Assembly: GCA_004431415.1 (NCBI GenBank)
Contig: QPMI01000582.1
Location: 100,362 to 164,361, forward strand
DNA: 64,000 bases
Source of the DNA: Cyanophora paradoxa
Taxonomy: Eukaryota; Glaucocystophyceae; Cyanophorales; Cyanophoraceae
Direction: 5' to 3'
Notes under the pieces: model-generated
What the model was told of the DNA's origin: nothing
Databases searched by the model: none
The model's input: the letters and a program-made list of their open reading frames with translations, nothing else
Shown: piece after piece, positions 32,501-42,772 of the stretch
Position numbering within the stretch: the first letter of the stretch is position 1
Layout of the letters: each line of letters begins with the position of its first letter
Translations under genes and position numbers: made by a program

Positions 32501-34310
32501 CCGCCGCGAGCTCTGGACCGCCGCCGACGACGCCGCCACCCCCGACGCCGCCGCCCGCGCCGCCCGCGAGCACTCCAACTGGTCGCCCCTCGACCCGCCT
32601 CTTCGCCTTGGGCCCACGCCCCTCCCCTCATCCTCGCCGTCGCGCAGGTGGCGGGCGGCGGACGCGTACTGCGCGGGGGTGCACGACCGCGCGCACCGCG
32701 CCGCCCGCGCCCTCCGCCGCCTCGACCGCCACTTCGCCGGCCCGCGCCGCCCCGCCCCCGCGTGGCGCCGCCCTGAGCCGCGCGGGGCGGGCAGAGTCGG
32801 GGGGCACTGGGCCGCCTTCGGGCGATCTGCGGCGAGCTCGGCTCCGTCGCCGGCGCCTCCGCCGAAGAGGCCCCTCCTCTCCCTCACGCCCCGCCCCGCC
32901 AGCCCCTCACCGCCTCCCCTCCATGCGCAGGCCCGCCAGCGCGCCGAGGCCGAGGCGGCCGCGGCCGCGGCGGCGGCGGCGGCGGGGCGCTCGGGGGCGG
33001 GGGCGGGCGGAGCGGGTCCCTCCCGACGGTAGCCGAGGAGGGCGAGGCGGGGCCCTCCGAGGCGGAGGCAAGCTAACCCATGCCGCGCATCGCGCCCCGT
33101 CCCGTGCATTCCTCTCCTCACGGTGCCTCCGCGCGCAGCCGGCGTCGCTGGTGATGCAGGGCCTGCTTCGCGCGGCGGCCGCCACGGCCGCCTGCCTCGC
33201 CGCCCTCCCGCCCCGAGCCTCCCCGCCGAGGGCCCCGAGCCGGTCAGCGCGCCCGCCCGCCCCGCCCCTCTGCCCTCCTCGGCTGCGCGGCGGGCGAGCC
33301 TCAGGGTCGGGGTGCAGGGCGGGCCGCTGGGGGACGCGCTGGACGAGCACGAGTTCCTCCTTGACGCCCTCCGCGTCCGCCCCGCCCCGCCCCGCCCCGC
33401 CGCCCCGCCCCAGGCGCGTTGAGCGCGGCGCGGGGGGCCCGGCGGCAGCGGGCGGAGCGGCGGGCGGCGGCGCTGTGGGGCGGGCGGAGGAGGCGGAGGG
33501 GGAGCTCGCCTCCGAGCGCCGCCGCCTCGCCCACGTCCTCCGGTCCGCCGCCCGGGGCGGCCTGCCGCGCCCTCCCCCGCCGACCCCCGCCTCGGGCACG
33601 CGCAGGACGGGCCACGCGGGGGCGGCGGAGGCGCTCGGCTGCTGCGGCCCCCGCGCCGGCCTGGCGGAGCTGCTGGGGCCCCGCGGGCGGCGGGCGGGCC
33701 TCGGGGCGGGGCCACGCGGAGCGCGCCCGCCGGCGCTCCTCCGAGCTCCAGTCCCGCGTCGCCGAGGCCCGCCGCCCCGCCTCGCTTCTCGCCCCTGCGC
33801 GTTCTCTCCCGAGGCGGCCCTCGCAGCTGGAGGCGGGCGTGCGGCGGCGCAGGCCGAGTACGACGCCTTCTTCGAGTCCGCGTGCGCCCCTCCCCGCCTC
33901 CTTCCTCCCGCCCTCGAGGCGAGGCGATGGGCCGGGGCGCAGGCGGGGGGCCCTGGAGGGGGCGGCGCGGGGGCGGGCGGGCGTACGGGCGGGTGCTGGA
34001 GGGGGTGGCGCGGGGCCACCTCGAGCGCCACGAGGTGCCCGCCTGCACGCAGCCTCCCCCCGGCTCGAGCCCTCGCTCGCTGAGCCCCCTCCTGCAGGCG
34101 GCCGAGGCGGCCTGGTCGGAGCTCCTCGCCGCCCTCGACGACGCCGCCGCCAAGCTCCGCCCCGCCGCCGCCCCCGCCGCCCGCGAGGCCGCCCGCCTCG
34201 GCGGTCATGATCAGGGCGAGGGCGAGGGCGAGGAGATCCGCGTGGAGGGGGCGGGGGCCTTGCGGGGCGACGCCGGGGCCGGCGTCTGCATCGCCGCCCC
34301 CGAGGAGTGA
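29522..34310 (+). CDS. PX-domain sorting nexin-like protein
   Basis: Multi-exon gene. Exons 29522-29573 and 29775-29833 join to MEEVNKLIDTERGVLKP followed by AEEAALREQHPSCKELRGHP. A later acidic exon ends near 30113, and an exon from 30401 (ETPGPGRTASEVHLQLGRGR) begins a Ser/Pro-rich region of about 250 residues. The PX domain is spread over exons at 31480-32100: SVPAGERARRLFFEVRHATL, SAGAFAAVSRLGRWVPLPEE, then FAVRRRVRDFAALYAEA (the RR-x-x-DF phosphoinositide-binding signature) and RRRLEAFLRRAAARP. Downstream exons are long Ala/Arg/Glu helices (for example YCAGVHDRAHRAARALRRLD; AAWSELLAALDDAAAKLRPA), consistent with a BAR-like dimerisation region, ending IAAPEE with TGA at 34308. PX proteins bind phosphoinositides on endosomes. 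A six-C run at 31057-31062 breaks the frame by one base. The link between the 5' exons and 30401 needs an intron of about 290-320 nt, longer than most here, so two genes are possible. Confidence 0.68.
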
Positions 34311-34811
34311 TCGCTTGCATCATCGATGTCCCCGCATCATGATCACGCGGACCACTGGACCAGGCGTTCGAGCTCCAGATATCTCAGAGTCTTTTCAAAT
34401 TTTGGCATTCAAGTTTGACTCGGTGAAATGCCATGGCCAGGATGATGCACGTGTACATGTATATGTATGTGTACATCTCTACGACTGCTGCTCCCTACCA
34501 TAGCTATAGCTAGCGCTAGGCCTGAGGACTACGGACTGTACAGTTTCATTTTACGTCTTTGAAGCCTTTAAGCTGAGAACTTGAAAAGGACGCGAGAATC
34601 GAAGCTCGTAACATGTAATCGATATTCGATAATCGATCTGTAAAAAGAATACGTGACGATGAGCGTGCCAAGTGCAACTGCAATGGCCTCCTAGCGAGAT
34701 AAGACTCGCGCTGAATGCATATGGCGGGGGGAAGGCTGCAAGATGAGCGCACGAGAGACTAGAGCGCGCCGCGACGCAGGAGCCGGGCCGGCGGGGCGGG
34801 CGGGGCCTGGG
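34311..34811. other. Convergent intergenic, AT-richer, palindromic
   Basis: About 500 bp between stop codons with markedly lower GC. It contains GTACATGTATATGTATGTGT, TAGCTATAGCTAGCGCTAG and AATCGATATTCGATAATCGA. These are strings of short palindromes; no coding signal is visible. Confidence 0.5.
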
Positions 34812-36060
34812 TCACATGATGAGGGTCTGGGAGAGGCCGGCGAAGACATCCCTCAGCGCCACCTGCCAGCCGCCCGGCGCCGGCCGCCCGGCCGCCCGGT
34901 CAGTGGAGGCTCGGGAGGGTGGGGGGGAAGGGGAGGGGGCGCCTGGGCGATCCAGGCCTGGAGGGCGTCCCACTGGGCGGCGACGTCGGCGGCGGCCTCG
35001 CGCGCGTCCTGCCCGTGGCCCGTCTGCCAGCGCCACGTCGAGACCTTGTCCATGATCGCCCCCAGCCGGTCGTACGCCCCCCGGCTCGTCCCCAGCAGCC
35101 CCGCCGCCTCGCTGCCGCCCCCGCCCCGCCCCTCAGCCCAGCAGCCCGGGGCGCCGCGGGCGCGTGCGGCTGCCCGCCTGCCGAAGATGCCGGGGAAGTA
35201 GTTCGCCATGTTCAGCACCGAGCGGATCCCTTTCCGGCTGATCCCAGGAGTCGGTGGCGGTGGCGGGGTGGGAAGAGGGGGTGCGCACAAGTTGTGGTAC
35301 GCGGTGATGCTCTCCTCCTCGAGCAGCGACTCGCGCGGCAGCTGCGGCGTGCGGGGGGCGCCGTCGAGGAGGGGGCGGGCCACCGCGGGCCGAGCGGGCC
35401 CCGACAGAGCGCAGAGGCGCGACGAACCGCGGCGGCGATGTCCATGAGGCGGTCGGCGCGCTCGAGCGAGGCCCGCTCCAGCCGCGCTGCCCGCCCCCCT
35501 ACCGCTCAGAGCCAGCTGGGGGGGCTCGGAGCAGGCAGCGGGGGGTACCGATGTTCTGGAGGCCGGTCCAGCGGAGGTCGGGGACGAGGCGGCAGGCGCC
35601 CCACCAGGCCTTGACGCTCAGCTCCGCGTCGGGTCGGTAGAAGAGGACGGTGCGGAAGGGCCGGGCGAGGTAGCCCCGCCAGGCCGGCTCCTTGGAGAGG
35701 ACGGCGGCCTTCCACTGCAGCACCGCGGCCCGCAGCTGCGCCGCCTCCTCCGCCGTGTACTGCCCCCGGGGCGGCCCCCCCGGCGCTCGAGCCTCGAGGC
35801 GCGCCCTCGGGCCCGCTGGGCCGGGGGGCGGGGCGGGCGCACGGGGACGCCGGAGTCGCAGAGGTCCTTGAAGGCGCCCGCGACGGCGTGCCCCCTGTTG
35901 AGCGCCCGCCGCACCTCTCCCCACCCCGCAGCCCCCGCCCTTCGTTCAGAGGCCCGCCCCGCTCCGCGCAGCGCTCGTCGGGGCGCACCGATCCAGAGGT
36001 CCGGCTTCCCCGGCGTCCAGGGGTACGCGAAAGAGAAGCTGCGGCAGACCGTGAGCACAG
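34812..36060 (-). CDS. Unknown helical protein, 5' end unresolved
   Basis: Multi-exon minus-strand gene of unknown family. Exon pieces in order: VLTVCRSFSFAYPWTPGKPD ending LWI; EVRRALNRGHAVAGAFKDLC; a long exon (35580-35765) with YTAEEAAQLRAAVLQWKAAV, PAWRGYLARPFRTVLFYRPD and SVKAWWGACRLVPDLRWTGL; RLERADRLMDIAAAVR; RESLLEEESITAYHNLC; KGIRSVLNMANYFPGIFGR; GAYDRLGAIMDKVSTWRWQT with AWIAQAP; and WQVALRDVFAGLSQTLIM ending at 34812. The protein is rich in Trp and amphipathic helices and has no obvious transmembrane segment or signal peptide. The first mapped exon starts at an acceptor (36060) and no in-phase ATG was found upstream. Convergent with the sorting nexin gene. Confidence 0.5.
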
Positions 36061-36387
36061 CTGCGCGAAAGGGCGGGGGGCAGGGGCTCACATGTCGAGG
36101 TAGTCCCGCATCACTGTTACCGCCTGCAGCGGGCAATCAATAACAAGCCGATCTCTGCAGAGTCTAGATACGGCGCGCGGAGCTGCGTGGGCCACGAGCG
36201 GCTAGCCGACCACGCTCCGGACCCCGCCGGTAACGCAGCGCGCTCACACGGGATGAGCCGCATGCATTGCGAACTACTGATAGCAGCTAAGCTAAAATCT
36301 TGTGTACCGCACGCAGATCTTTGCCCCCGGCAGGCGCTGTGGTCGCGTTGAAGCTCGCAAGCGCTCGCATCACTTGGTTCAGGCCGT

Positions 36388-36615
36388 CTACCGTCCTCTG
36401 CGCCAGATCACCTGCGCTGGCATGTAGGCCGGTGGAGGGCTAGCGATCGGAGGCGCCGCAGCGCCGCGCGTACCATAAGGCCGCGCGTCGAACTCCCCTG
36501 GCTGAATCACCCACGCTCCCTGGCGCCCTTCGTCGTCGAGGGCGAGCGCAATACCCGCGGCGAGCAAGAGCAGCGCCGCCAGCTGCAGCTGCAACCGGCT
36601 GCAAGGCCGCATCAT
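36388..36615 (-). CDS. Small putative secreted or membrane-anchored protein
   Basis: A single-exon frame of about 75 residues with adjacent ATGs (36615 and 36612). It begins MMRPCSRLQLQLAALLLLAA, then GIALALDDEGRQGAW, which looks like a signal peptide with an Ala-x-Ala cleavage site near residue 27. The mature part of about 48 residues contains WVIQPGEFDARPYG and a Pro-rich end. No family is recognised. It stands alone between an unknown helical gene and the RPxSA protein gene. In GC-rich DNA an accidental frame is possible, but the leader composition is unusually good. Confidence 0.35.
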   Translation of the reverse strand: MMRPCSRLQLQLAALLLLAAGIALALDDEGRQGAWVIQPGEFDARPYGTRGAAAPPIASPPPAYMPAQVIWRRGR

Positions 36616-36621
36616 CCCCAC

Positions 36622-37143
36622 TCCTGTGACGTACCCGGCTGGTGTCGGCAGAACAGTGTACCCGGTCTGTGCTTGCGAGCTAATTCTGAAGTCTCCGATC
36701 CGCGCATCAGCAGCAAAAGACAGCTAACATCATTCGGGCGGCAAGTCAGCAGATGCCGACCGTGGGTCTAAATTCTACAGGGCGTTCCGACTGGAACGGC
36801 TCCGACAACCTGCACGTCCCCGGTGCGCACGGCGCTGGCTGGTCGCATTTCCTGGCATTTGCTGACTCCACACAGGCTATGGCGGACATGTTTCCATGCT
36901 CCGGGGCGTCAGCGATATCGGCAGGACTTACGGTCACGGCCAGGTGCTCGTGGCGGCCAGCCCGTCCTGTCATCCGGCTGACGCAGTGCAGGTTTTCGCA
37001 CGGAGCACGCGCCCTTGGCAGATTGAGAGGACTTCGGTGCGCTGACCCCGCTCGGAGCCGGATGGTGATATCGACTGGCATCGTCATGGAGGGCGGGGCT
37101 GAGCGTCACTCTGCGAAGGGACTCATCATGCGCGCAGCTTCCC
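36622..37143. other. Intergenic, no supported gene
   Basis: About 520 bp of moderate GC. A 160-codon frame runs through 36753-37235 but overlaps the better-supported first exon of the next gene in another frame and shows no domain. Promoters for the flanking divergent genes are probably here. Confidence 0.4.
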
Positions 37144-38199
37144 ATGGATGCCAGCGAAGAGCGCTGCTGGGGTCCGATAGTGTCATGGAGTCAGAAGGTT
37201 GCGGAACAAGAGGCGATGCAGAAGGCACAGCTTGAAGCCGAGGCGCAAGCCCGCTCAGAAGAGTGCGTTGCCTCCTGCGCTCGCTTTCTTCCGTCCGGCG
37301 CTCACACGTGGCAGGATCGCGAGGCGGACGCGGGCGGCTCAGGAAGCGGCCTTGCGGCGGGGCCCAGTGTACCTCACTAGGACGACCGCGCGAGTGTCGG
37401 CCCCGCGGCCGCGCTCCGCGAGCGCCACCCGCCCCCGGCCGCTCGGCGCCTACCTCAACGTCAACGGCGCCCAGCCTCGGACCCCTCAGCCCGGACCGAA
37501 CCCGTGCGCCTGGGCCGGCCCGTCCCGTCGACCCCCAGTTCGCTGACGCGCGGGTAGGTTCGGGAGGCGGTTCACTCCGCGTGAGGAGCCGTGGGAGGCT
37601 GTGCACGGCACGGGGGGGCGCCCGCAGACGCCGACAGCGACGGCGGCGGCCGCGCACGCGCACCACCACCACGCCGACGGCGCCGACGAGCAGCGGCCGC
37701 CCACGATCAACGGCCGGCCCCGCACCGCCGACGGCCGCCCGCAGAGCGCGTGCGGCATGAGGCCCTTCAGCGCAGCCGGCAAGATCGCGCGGTGCGCCCT
37801 GCGCCACCCCGGCGGCAGCGCTCCCCCTGAGACGCTCCTTTTGTTCCTTGCGCAGGAGCGACCCGTGGGCGCTGAACCACACGGGCCACGCGCTGCACGA
37901 GCACGAGCAGTACGAGGAGCCGTCCCCGAAGGCCCTCTGCCCCTGGGATCGCATTTCGGGATACGGCGGTGCGTCCCGCCCACTCGCTCCCGCCGCGGGG
38001 CCGGGTGCGGGGCCGGCGAGTGACGCGCGGGCGGGGCGCAGGGCACGTGCCCGGCGTTTCGACAACGTTCGGGCTGTCGAACATTCACGCGCAACACGAT
38101 GCGCGCAAGGCGGCGTCGCGGCATATCGAGGAGAGCCTCGGCGCCTCGCTCCGGCCGCGCTCTGCCTCGGTTACGCGCTCCCGCGGGGGCCTCTTCTAG
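37144..38199 (+). CDS. Unknown protein with RPxSA repeats, possibly ciliary
   Basis: Exons join in phase. The first (ATG 37144) reads MDASEERCWGPIVSWSQKVA and a helix EQEAMQKAQLEAEAQARSEE, then IARRTRAAQEAALRRGPVYL, SAPRPRSASATRPRPLGAYL and NVNGAQ. A middle exon carries a His run (AHAHHHHADGADEQ) and RPPTINGRPRTADGRPQSAC. A GT-AG intron ending at 37856 gives SAAGKIARSDPWALNHTGHA and EHEQYEEPSPKALCPWDRIS. The last exon has STTFGLSNIHAQHDARKAAS and ends RPRSASVTRSRGGLF with TAG at 38197. Recurrent RPxSA/RPRSAS motifs flanked by helices are common in flagellar and microtubule-associated proteins, so a ciliary role is possible but only inferred. One intron near 37470 may use a GC donor. Convergent with the next gene (257 bp). 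Confidence 0.58.
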
Positions 38200-38456
38200 C
38201 GCGGCGGCCCCGCGTGCAGCCAGCGAGCATCTTTTTCTAGGGAGGATAGGTAGGCAGGCAGCCAGCTAGCTCGCTTTTTCCGGCGCCCCGCACCCGGGCC
38301 CCGCGTCGCGCGTCGCGTCTCTACTCCGCTCTCTGTATTTGAAAGAATAGGCCGTGGAGGGACATTTCGAGGCTGATTCCCGTGGCTGGCGGGCGGTGCA
38401 GGTAGCGAGCTATCGTTTTAAAGAAGGGGGCGCGGGGCGCGCGCGTGGGGGGCGGG
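38200..38456. other. Convergent intergenic
   Basis: 257 bp between stop codons with a TAGGTAGGCAGGCAGCCAGC run at about 38250-38270 and pyrimidine-rich sequence after it. No gene seen. Confidence 0.5.
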
Positions 38457-40609
38457 TCAGTCGGGGGTGATGCCCGGGGGCAGCTCGCCGGGGCGGAGCT
38501 TGGCGGGGGTGGAGGCGCGGCGCTGGGGGCTGGCGCGGGGCTCCTCGGGGGCGTGCTGGAGGAGCCGCCTGGGGTCGGCGAGGCTCGGGCTGATGCGCCG
38601 CGTGCTCCCCTCCTCCGCCGGCAGCTGCAGGCCGCCCCCGCTCCGCGCCTTCGCCTGCGGGGCGTGAGGCGGGGGGTGAGGCGGGGCCGCGGGAGGGAGG
38701 GGGCGGGGCCGGGGCGGGGCGGGCGGACGAGGCGCAGGGCGTTCTCGAGGCGCTGCATGAGGGCGTTGAGGTCGGCCAGCGAGTCCAGCGAGAAGAGGTG
38801 CTGCACCACCTGCCCCCGCTTGGCCCCCCGCCTCGCCCCGCACCGCGCCCCGCCGCGGCCGCGGCAGGCACCTGGCGACTGGGCGAGGGCCGCCGCTCGC
38901 CCGGCGCCGCCGACGGGTTCACCGACACGCGCATCTGGAAGGCCCGCTCCTGCGCGCCGCCGCCGCCCCGCGTCGGGCGGCGCGGGGCGCGGGGGGAGGG
39001 GGTGGAGGGGGCGGGACCCGCTCGGTGGGGTAGCGCTCGGGGGCGATGGCGGAGATCTGCTCGACGGCGAAGAGGTGCTTCTTCTCGTCCTGCCCGCCCC
39101 CTCGCATCGCATCCCCGGCGGCCCGCGGGCGCGCGAGGGCGGCGCGGGGGCGCGCGCGCCTTCTTGCCGATCGTGAAGACGTTGCCGGCCTCGATCAGCA
39201 GGCGCTCGGGCTGCCCCGCCAGCGATCAGGCCTGCGGGGCGGGCGGGAGGGCGGGCGGGAGGGCGGGAGGGCCGCGCACTGCCCACGTGGAGCGGCCCAG
39301 CAGGCCGCCGGTCTTCTGCCGCTGCACCGACATCTGTGGGGGAGGGGGGGAGGGAGGCTCCAATCAGCGGGGCGGCGCGCGGGGGGCAGTCTGCGGGGGC
39401 CAGGCGCCTCGAAGGGAAGGGCAGCATCGAGCATCTCCTGGCTGACGAAGGAGCCGCCCTGCCCCTGGGGCGAGGTCTGCGGCGCGCCGGGCCTCAGCGG
39501 CGGCTCGCTGCCCCGGGGAGGCGGGCCAGGGGGCGCGCACCTGGCCGGCAAAGATGACGGAGCCGTCGTCACCCATGAACTTGACCGACTTGCGGCGCCC
39601 CGCGGCCCCCATCTGGCCCCCGCCCCCACCCGCATCACCCCCCGCCCCCGCCCCGCCCCGCACCCCGTCGCTCGCTGGGCGGGCGCACCGAGGGCGAGGG
39701 CGTGCGGTTGCCGTCCATGCCGGGCAGGTCGCTGCCGGAGTGGCTCTTCTGCATGCCGCCGCTGCCCGTGTCCGTGACGCTCATGCGGCGCTTGGATGCG
39801 ACGAACGAGTCGACGTGCGGGAACTTCGGCTCCGGCGCCGCATCGTCCGTCACATCCTGCCGCCCGGCTCGCCTCGGCTTGGCCCGGCGCCCGCCATACC
39901 GCTGCGCAAGCGCGCCCGCGCACCGTGTAGTTGTCTGAGGCCGAGTTGCTGCGATGGATCTTCAGGCCCTGGTTCGAGGGCTGCAGGTTCCCCGGCGACG
40001 GCGGCCGCGCGTAGACGTTCGACGGTCTGGCGCGGAGCCGGTAAGAACGATGTGCGTCAAAGCTGAGGACGGCGGTAACGCACGTCGCGAAAGCGGGGGC
40101 GGGAGGCGTTTGCGGCGGCTGGACGTTCAAGTGCGGTGCCTGCGCGCGCGCCTTTCAGTTAACGAGTTCAATGAATCGGACTCGTTCCCTATGCGACCAG
40201 CGGACGCAGGTCGGTCGGAGTATAAAGCGGCGCAGACGGTCTTATCGGATAAGGTCGGTTTAGGCCCAGCTGGCTTGTTCGAACAACGTTTAACACTTTA
40301 ACACGCGAAGGATGAAGAAGGCGCAGCTCAGCGAACTGCCTTCACGACACTGCGCACCGGCGGAAGGCGAGCCCCATTGAGGAAATCGGGGCTTCCCGGC
40401 GAGAAGTGCTCCCGTCGCTCAGGTGTAGGTTGCCGGCGGTTCTGGCCTACGTCTTCTTGCTGGTTGAGGGAAAGCGAGCGGACCGGGCGCGCGCTGTCGC
40501 GTGCGATGGCTCGCGTGTCCCGGTTAGGCCGTTGCAGCTGGAGTCCGTCATCCGCGGGTGTGTTCTCGCTTCCTCCGAACCCAATGCAAGGCAGGCAGGA
40601 CGAGAACAT
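38457..40609 (-). CDS. Unknown Ser-rich protein with putative acylated N-terminus
   Basis: Multi-exon gene ending at 38457 (LRPGELPPGITPD, stop). The tentative first exon starts MFSSCLPCIGFGGSENTPAD; two cysteines within eight residues of the start are typical of palmitoylated peripheral membrane proteins. Later exons: VYARPPSPGNLQPSNQGLKI with HRSNSASDNYTV; FPHVDSFVASKRRMSVTDTG and MQKSHSGSDLPGMDGN; RRKSVKFMGDDGSVIFAGQ; GGSFVSQEMLDAALPFE; QPERLLIEAGNVFTIGKK; DEKKHLFAVEQISAIAPERY; RGQVVQHLFSLDSLADLNAL with MQRLENALRLV; and a Ser/Pro/Arg C-terminus. The block from LLIEAGNVFTI to the final helix could be a PH-like fold. R-x-x-S sites (RRMS, RRKS) suggest regulation by basophilic kinases. The join of the first exon to the rest is not proven. 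Divergent from the dual-specificity phosphatase gene by 226 bp. Confidence 0.5.
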
Positions 40610-40835
40610 CCCTGCCGCTCGCTCGTTCGCCGGCCGCGCTCCTCGATAGACTGGGGCGTTCCTCGGGCGTTCCTCGACAGCAGCGTGGTGAAGGACAGAG
40701 GGGGGTACAGCGCATCAAGCGTCCGACAAGAACATCGCCCGTTCTGAAACAGGATCGGCTCGCTTGGCTCTCTCTCCGGAAGCTGCTCGATAAGAGCAGC
40801 CTGCTTCCTGGGAGCGCGGCGCGAGGGTTTGTTCA
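40610..40835. promoter_or_regulatory. Divergent promoter region, Ser-rich protein / DSP genes
   Basis: 226 bp between the inferred start of the minus-strand gene and ATG 40836 of the phosphatase gene. It contains a short direct repeat (GGCGTTCCTCGG-GCGTTCCTCG, about 40655-40676). No canonical TATA box. A TATAAAG-like word lies at about 40220, but inside the inferred first intron of the minus-strand gene. Confidence 0.35.
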
Positions 40836-42126
40836 ATGGATTTGGCAGCCGCAGACGCAGGGAGCGCGGGCCACAGTATGCACAGTATACAAGAAGACCC
40901 CTTCCATCATGCGACCACGGCCTGGGGAGGCGCCGTTGAGATCGTTCCTGGGCTGTTTCTCGGCCCGGGCGCCCCGGCGCGCGTGTGGCCCCCCACGCAG
41001 CTTCAGAAGCTCAAGATCACGCACATGTGAGTATTCAATGCTATTAACTCCTCCCGTCGTTTGCCTGTCTGCCTGACTAGTGTGACGTGTCATGCAGAGT
41101 GAAGGCAAGTTTTAATTGGAGGGGGGGCGATGCGGGCGATGCGGGGCGATGCGCGTCTCGTGCTCTGCATTCAAATCTAGCTTGGCCGCACCCGCCCTCG
41201 CGCCGTCTCCCTTGAACCGCCGCACGCCGGAGGGAGCTGACGCCCTTCTCTCGCAGTGCTTGCCGGACGATCTCTCCGAGTTCGATGAATTCTTATACGC
41301 AAAGGTTCGATGAATCCTCAAATCTAGTCCCGTCCGACCTCTAATCGCTAGCGGTCCTCTGATCGTCCGCCCCGTCCGAATCGAAGTCCAACCCCCGGCG
41401 CTAGCGGCGCGGCACTCTCCCGTGCCGGCGATGGTCTCACTGTTCCTCAGGTGCCCATAGAAGACGATCCGAAGGCGCCGATTATATTGTATATCGAGCA
41501 CGCGCACGACTTTGTAGACGCTGCCATCGCGAGAGGCGGCCGCGTATACGTGCATTGCAACGCGGGCATCTCTCGAAGCCCGACGGTCGTCATCAGCTAT
41601 CTCATGCGTAGGCGGGGCATGACCTTGAAAGCGGCTTTCGAGCACGTCCGCGCCCGTCGCCCTCAGGCAGCACCGAACGCAGGCGCGCGCTAGCGCTTCG
41701 CCCAGGAGTCCCGCCGCGCCTTCTCTGACGTCGCTCGCCCAGGCTTCTTCTCGTTCCTGTGCTCCCTGGAGAGGGAACTCTACCCCGACGCGCCGCCCTC
41801 GTTCCCCCTTATCGAGTACAAGGTGGGGGGCGCCGCTCAAGCCGGGGGCGCGCGGGGCGCGGGGGGGCGGGGGCCGAGGGGCGGGCGGGCCCGCAGGTGA
41901 TGATGCTGAAGGACTTCGCGGGGGAGGAGGTGCCGGAGGGCGTCGTCCGCGAGAAGCTCGCCGAGGCCGGCGGCGAGCTCTCCCTCGCCCAGATGAAGGC
42001 CCGCCCCCTCCCTCGCCCCCCGCGCCCCCGCCCCTCACCCCCGCCCAGGTCCTCGACTGCATGCTCGAGATTGCGCGCGCCACGTCCCAGGGCGCGGCCA
42101 TGCTCGCCGCGCAGGCGCGGGCGTAG
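40836..42126 (+). CDS. Dual-specificity protein phosphatase
   Basis: Removes phosphate from Tyr and Ser/Thr through a cysteinyl intermediate. The first exon (ATG 40836) contains AVEIVPGLFLGPGAPA and ends QLQKLKITH; a 7-nt microexon (41098-41104) and the next exon give THIVKCLPDDLSEFDEFLYA, matching the family ITHI-L segment. Then VPIEDDPKAPIILYIEHAHD, the active site VHCNAGISRSPTVVISYLMR, and FEHVRARRPQAAPN. An in-frame TAG (41691-41693) follows and is removed if 41679-41693 is a 15-nt GC-AG intron, giving APN|RFAQESRRAFSDVARPG with the usual DSP helix (FLCSLERELYPDAPPSFPLI). Two more exons add VMMLKDFAGEEVPEGVVREK and a C-terminal helix (CMLEIARATSQGAAMLAAQA) ending at 42126. If the tiny intron is wrong, the protein stops at 41693, just after the catalytic core. 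No carbohydrate-binding module, so not laforin. Confidence 0.82.
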
Positions 42127-42772
42127 ATGTGAAGGACTGTTCGGGGGCGGCCTCTCGGGCCTCGGCCCCTTCTATTTGCTAGAGCTTAGATTATTCGTTT
42201 ATTTCTTTTTCGTTTATGCCGCGCGCGGCCCTGCTCCAGCGATCTTTTAAACTGTCGGTCATGTTTCAGAACTCGTCTTCGCTGCCAGCACATGCATTTG
42301 CAGCCGTAGTCAGCTGGATTTTTGTAGCCGTAGGGCCTAGGGACCTCTGATCGCGCTTTTCGTTGTGAGCATCGCTGCGTCAGAGCCCCGCCTGGGGGCA
42401 TCAGTTCTGAATAAATCCGCTCCAAACCTTTTCCTGTCCTCGATCAATCGATCCGATGATCCCATGCGCATACGCATATACACGCGTACGTGCGCGATTA
42501 TTGCTCTAGCTATATATATAGGCCTACGAAGCTACGGGGCGAGAAGCCGCGGACGACACGGGCAGGCCCGCAGTGCATGCTTCCCACGAGGGTACGCAAT
42601 TGCCGGTGCATCGATAGGGTTCTCGTGTCGCTAGCTATTGCAGCACGCGATAGCCAAAACGGAAGCGTTCATTGCCGCGAGCGGGGCGGCCGCGCTAGCG
42701 CGGTCCGCCACGCCGCCGGGTTCAGATCTGCGGGCCTTCGTCATCGCAGGCCCACAGCATGTCGCCGCGCGT
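42127..42772. other. Intergenic, partly AT-rich
   Basis: Contains a T-rich stretch (42180-42215), a CGCATACGCATATACACGCG stretch near 42470 and TAGCTATATATATAGGCCTA near 42510, which is a palindrome-rich TATA-like stretch. The ApaH-like gene may begin here rather than at 42773, since its frame stays open from 42638. Confidence 0.4.

Noticed and set aside
36753-37235. 160-codon + strand frame before the RPxSA protein gene
   Set aside because: It overlaps the in-phase first exon starting at 37144 in a different frame and has no recognisable content.
41691-41693. TAG as a reassigned sense codon
   Set aside because: TAG serves as the terminal stop in several well-supported genes here (GAF protein, PH-like protein, channel, SOUL protein), so a tiny intron or sequence error is more likely.
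40836-42126. Laforin-like glucan phosphatase
   Set aside because: The phosphatase core is a DSP but no CBM20 or other carbohydrate-binding module is present in its exons; the CBM20 in this window belongs to the ADPRH gene.
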